From Bacillota bacterium LX-D (GTDB taxonomy: Bacteria > Bacillota > DUOV01 > Zhaonellaceae): DNA of 64,000 nt. How positions within the stretch are numbered: position 1 is the stretch's first letter; every line of letters starts with the position of its first letter. The notes under the pieces were generated by a model. The model did no database searches. It was not told the origin of the DNA and was given only the letters and a program-made list of their open reading frames with translations. This document shows positions 63,047-64,000 of the stretch, in pieces. The stretch spans positions 1-64,000 of the forward strand of contig JAVLUO010000002.1 in assembly GCA_031628995.1 (NCBI GenBank), given 5' to 3'. Both the position numbers and the translations under genes were made by a program.

Positions 63047-64000
63047 TTGGACAATAGTAATCATGAAATATTAAAAAATTTAACAAGAATAGTTGTGAAG
63101 GTAGGAACAAGTTCTTTAACCCATCGGACGGGTAAATTAAATCTATTTCGGTTGGAAAAATTAATTCGCCAGCTGGCAGATTTAGCTAACCAGGGGAAAC
63201 AAGTTATTTTAGTTTCATCTGGGGCAGTGGGTGCAGGTATCGGAAAAATTGGCTTAAAAAGCCGTCCGAAAACAATTCCTGAAAAGCAGGCAGCAGCTGC
63301 TGTAGGTCAAGGGGTATTAATGCACATGTATGAAAAAATTTTTGCTGAGTACGGTCAGATAGTAGGGCAGGTTTTGTTAACCAGGGAAGATTTAGCAGAT
63401 CGGAAAAGGTATTTAAATGCTAGACACACCTTATTTTCTTTGTTGCAATACGGAGTTATTCCCATTGTCAATGAAAATGATACTGTAGCAGTGGAAGAAA
63501 TACGTTTAGGGGATAATGATACTTTGTCGGCTTTAGTTGCATGTTTAGTGGATGCAGACTTACTAGTACTCCTTTCCGATATAGAAGGACTTTATGATGG
63601 CAATCCGCAAAAGGATGCTAATGCTCATTTACTGCCCTTTGTTCAAGAGATTAATGCCGAGATCGAAGCACTGGCTGGGGGAGCAGGTTCGGAATTTGGC
63701 ACTGGAGGAATGAATACAAAAATCCAAGCAGCCAAAATGGCCATGAATTCGGGCATTCCCATGGTAATTGCCGATAGCAAAAGGGAAGATGTTTTACGGC
63801 AAATTGTAATGGGAAACTGCCCAGGCACATTATTTGCTCCCAAAGACACTCCCTTGCATACCAAGAAAAGATGGATTGCTTACGGTTCAAGCATTCAAGG
63901 AAAAATTACCGTAGACGCTGGCGCCCAAGATGTTTTGATGAATGATGGAAAAAGTCTTCTGCCCATTGGAATTACCAAAATAGAAGGAAATTTTGAAGCT
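63047..64000 (+). CDS. proB: Glutamate 5-kinase, partial (runs off the window)
   Basis: ProB phosphorylates glutamate in the first step of proline synthesis. An open frame of 318 codons runs from TTG 63047 to the window end. It shows RIVVKVGTSSLTHRTGKL, VSSGAVGAGIGKIGLK, VNENDTVAVEEI, LSDIEGLYDGNP and GTGGMNTKIQAAKMA, all ProB amino acid kinase blocks, and then the start of a C-terminal PUA-type region (GKITVDAGAQDVL). About 50 residues should be missing. SD AGAGAGTGAG is near the start; proA would be expected next. Confidence 0.95.
   Translation, partial: MDNSNHEILKNLTRIVVKVGTSSLTHRTGKLNLFRLEKLIRQLADLANQGKQVILVSSGAVGAGIGKIGLKSRPKTIPEKQAAAAVGQGVLMHMYEKIFAEYGQIVGQVLLTREDLADRKRYLNARHTLFSLLQYGVIPIVNENDTVAVEEIRLGDNDTLSALVACLVDADLLVLLSDIEGLYDGNPQKDANAHLLPFVQEINAEIEALAGGAGSEFGTGGMNTKIQAAKMAMNSGIPMVIADSKREDVLRQIVMGNCPGTLFAPKDTPLHTKKRWIAYGSSIQGKITVDAGAQDVLMNDGKSLLPIGITKIEGNFEA

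Overview
The window comes from an AT-rich, spore-forming, Gram-positive-type bacterium of the Bacillota, most likely class Clostridia (Peptococcaceae/Desulfotomaculum-like; I do not claim a genus). Four things support this. The order min genes - spoIVFA - spoIVFB - TIGR03960 - TIGR03936 - rng - rplU - prp - rpmA - spo0B - obgE - yhbY - proB is typical of the group. Sporulation genes are present. Control is by T-box, PyrR-type attenuator, cobalamin riboswitches and L21 leader. Shine-Dalgarno (SD) sequences are strong and TTG/GTG starts are frequent.

Layout. 1-534: the 3' end of a group II intron followed by decayed sequence. 535-8672: a five-gene glycogen operon (glgB, glgC, glgA, a GH13 cyclomaltodextrinase/neopullulanase-like enzyme, malQ), then an ArsB/NhaD-type permease and a convergent glgP; together they make, trim and mobilise glycogen. 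12879-15410: a ZnuABC-type metal ABC transporter. 15438-24020: a cobalt/nickel and B12 region. It holds a cobalamin riboswitch with no intact target, a 41-residue protein gene, a CbiZ remnant, a CbiM-PDGLE-CbiQ-CbiO transporter on the + strand, and a convergent, riboswitch-led cbiJ-cbiM-cbiN-cbiQ-cbiO operon on the - strand. The latter has an unusual leader with a 19-codon ORF between two terminators. A 5' fragment of a group II intron lies beside it.

24021-29381: a small lipoprotein gene and carAB behind a PyrR-type attenuator. 29488-38321: a type IV pilus operon (pilD, major pilin, pilB, pilC, three pilin-like proteins, pilM, pilN, pilO). 38409-42700: T-box-controlled valS-folC. 42714-50590: maf, radC, mreBCD, PBP2 and minCDE (elongation and division-site machinery), with a MinC that lacks its N-terminal domain. 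50706-54776: rodA, an oppositely oriented acyltransferase, and spoIVFA-spoIVFB. 54886-64000: a radical SAM protein and its partner, RNase G, an unknown 84-residue protein, the L21/Prp/L27 ribosomal cluster, spo0B, obgE, yhbY and the start of proB, which runs off the window.

Most of the window is conserved housekeeping. The accessory or unusual material is concentrated at 1-534, 15.4-16.7 kb, 23.0-24.0 kb and at the acyltransferase (51.9-52.9 kb). I found no CRISPR array, intact insertion sequence, tRNA or rRNA. All coordinates and motif positions were read by eye; no database search was run.
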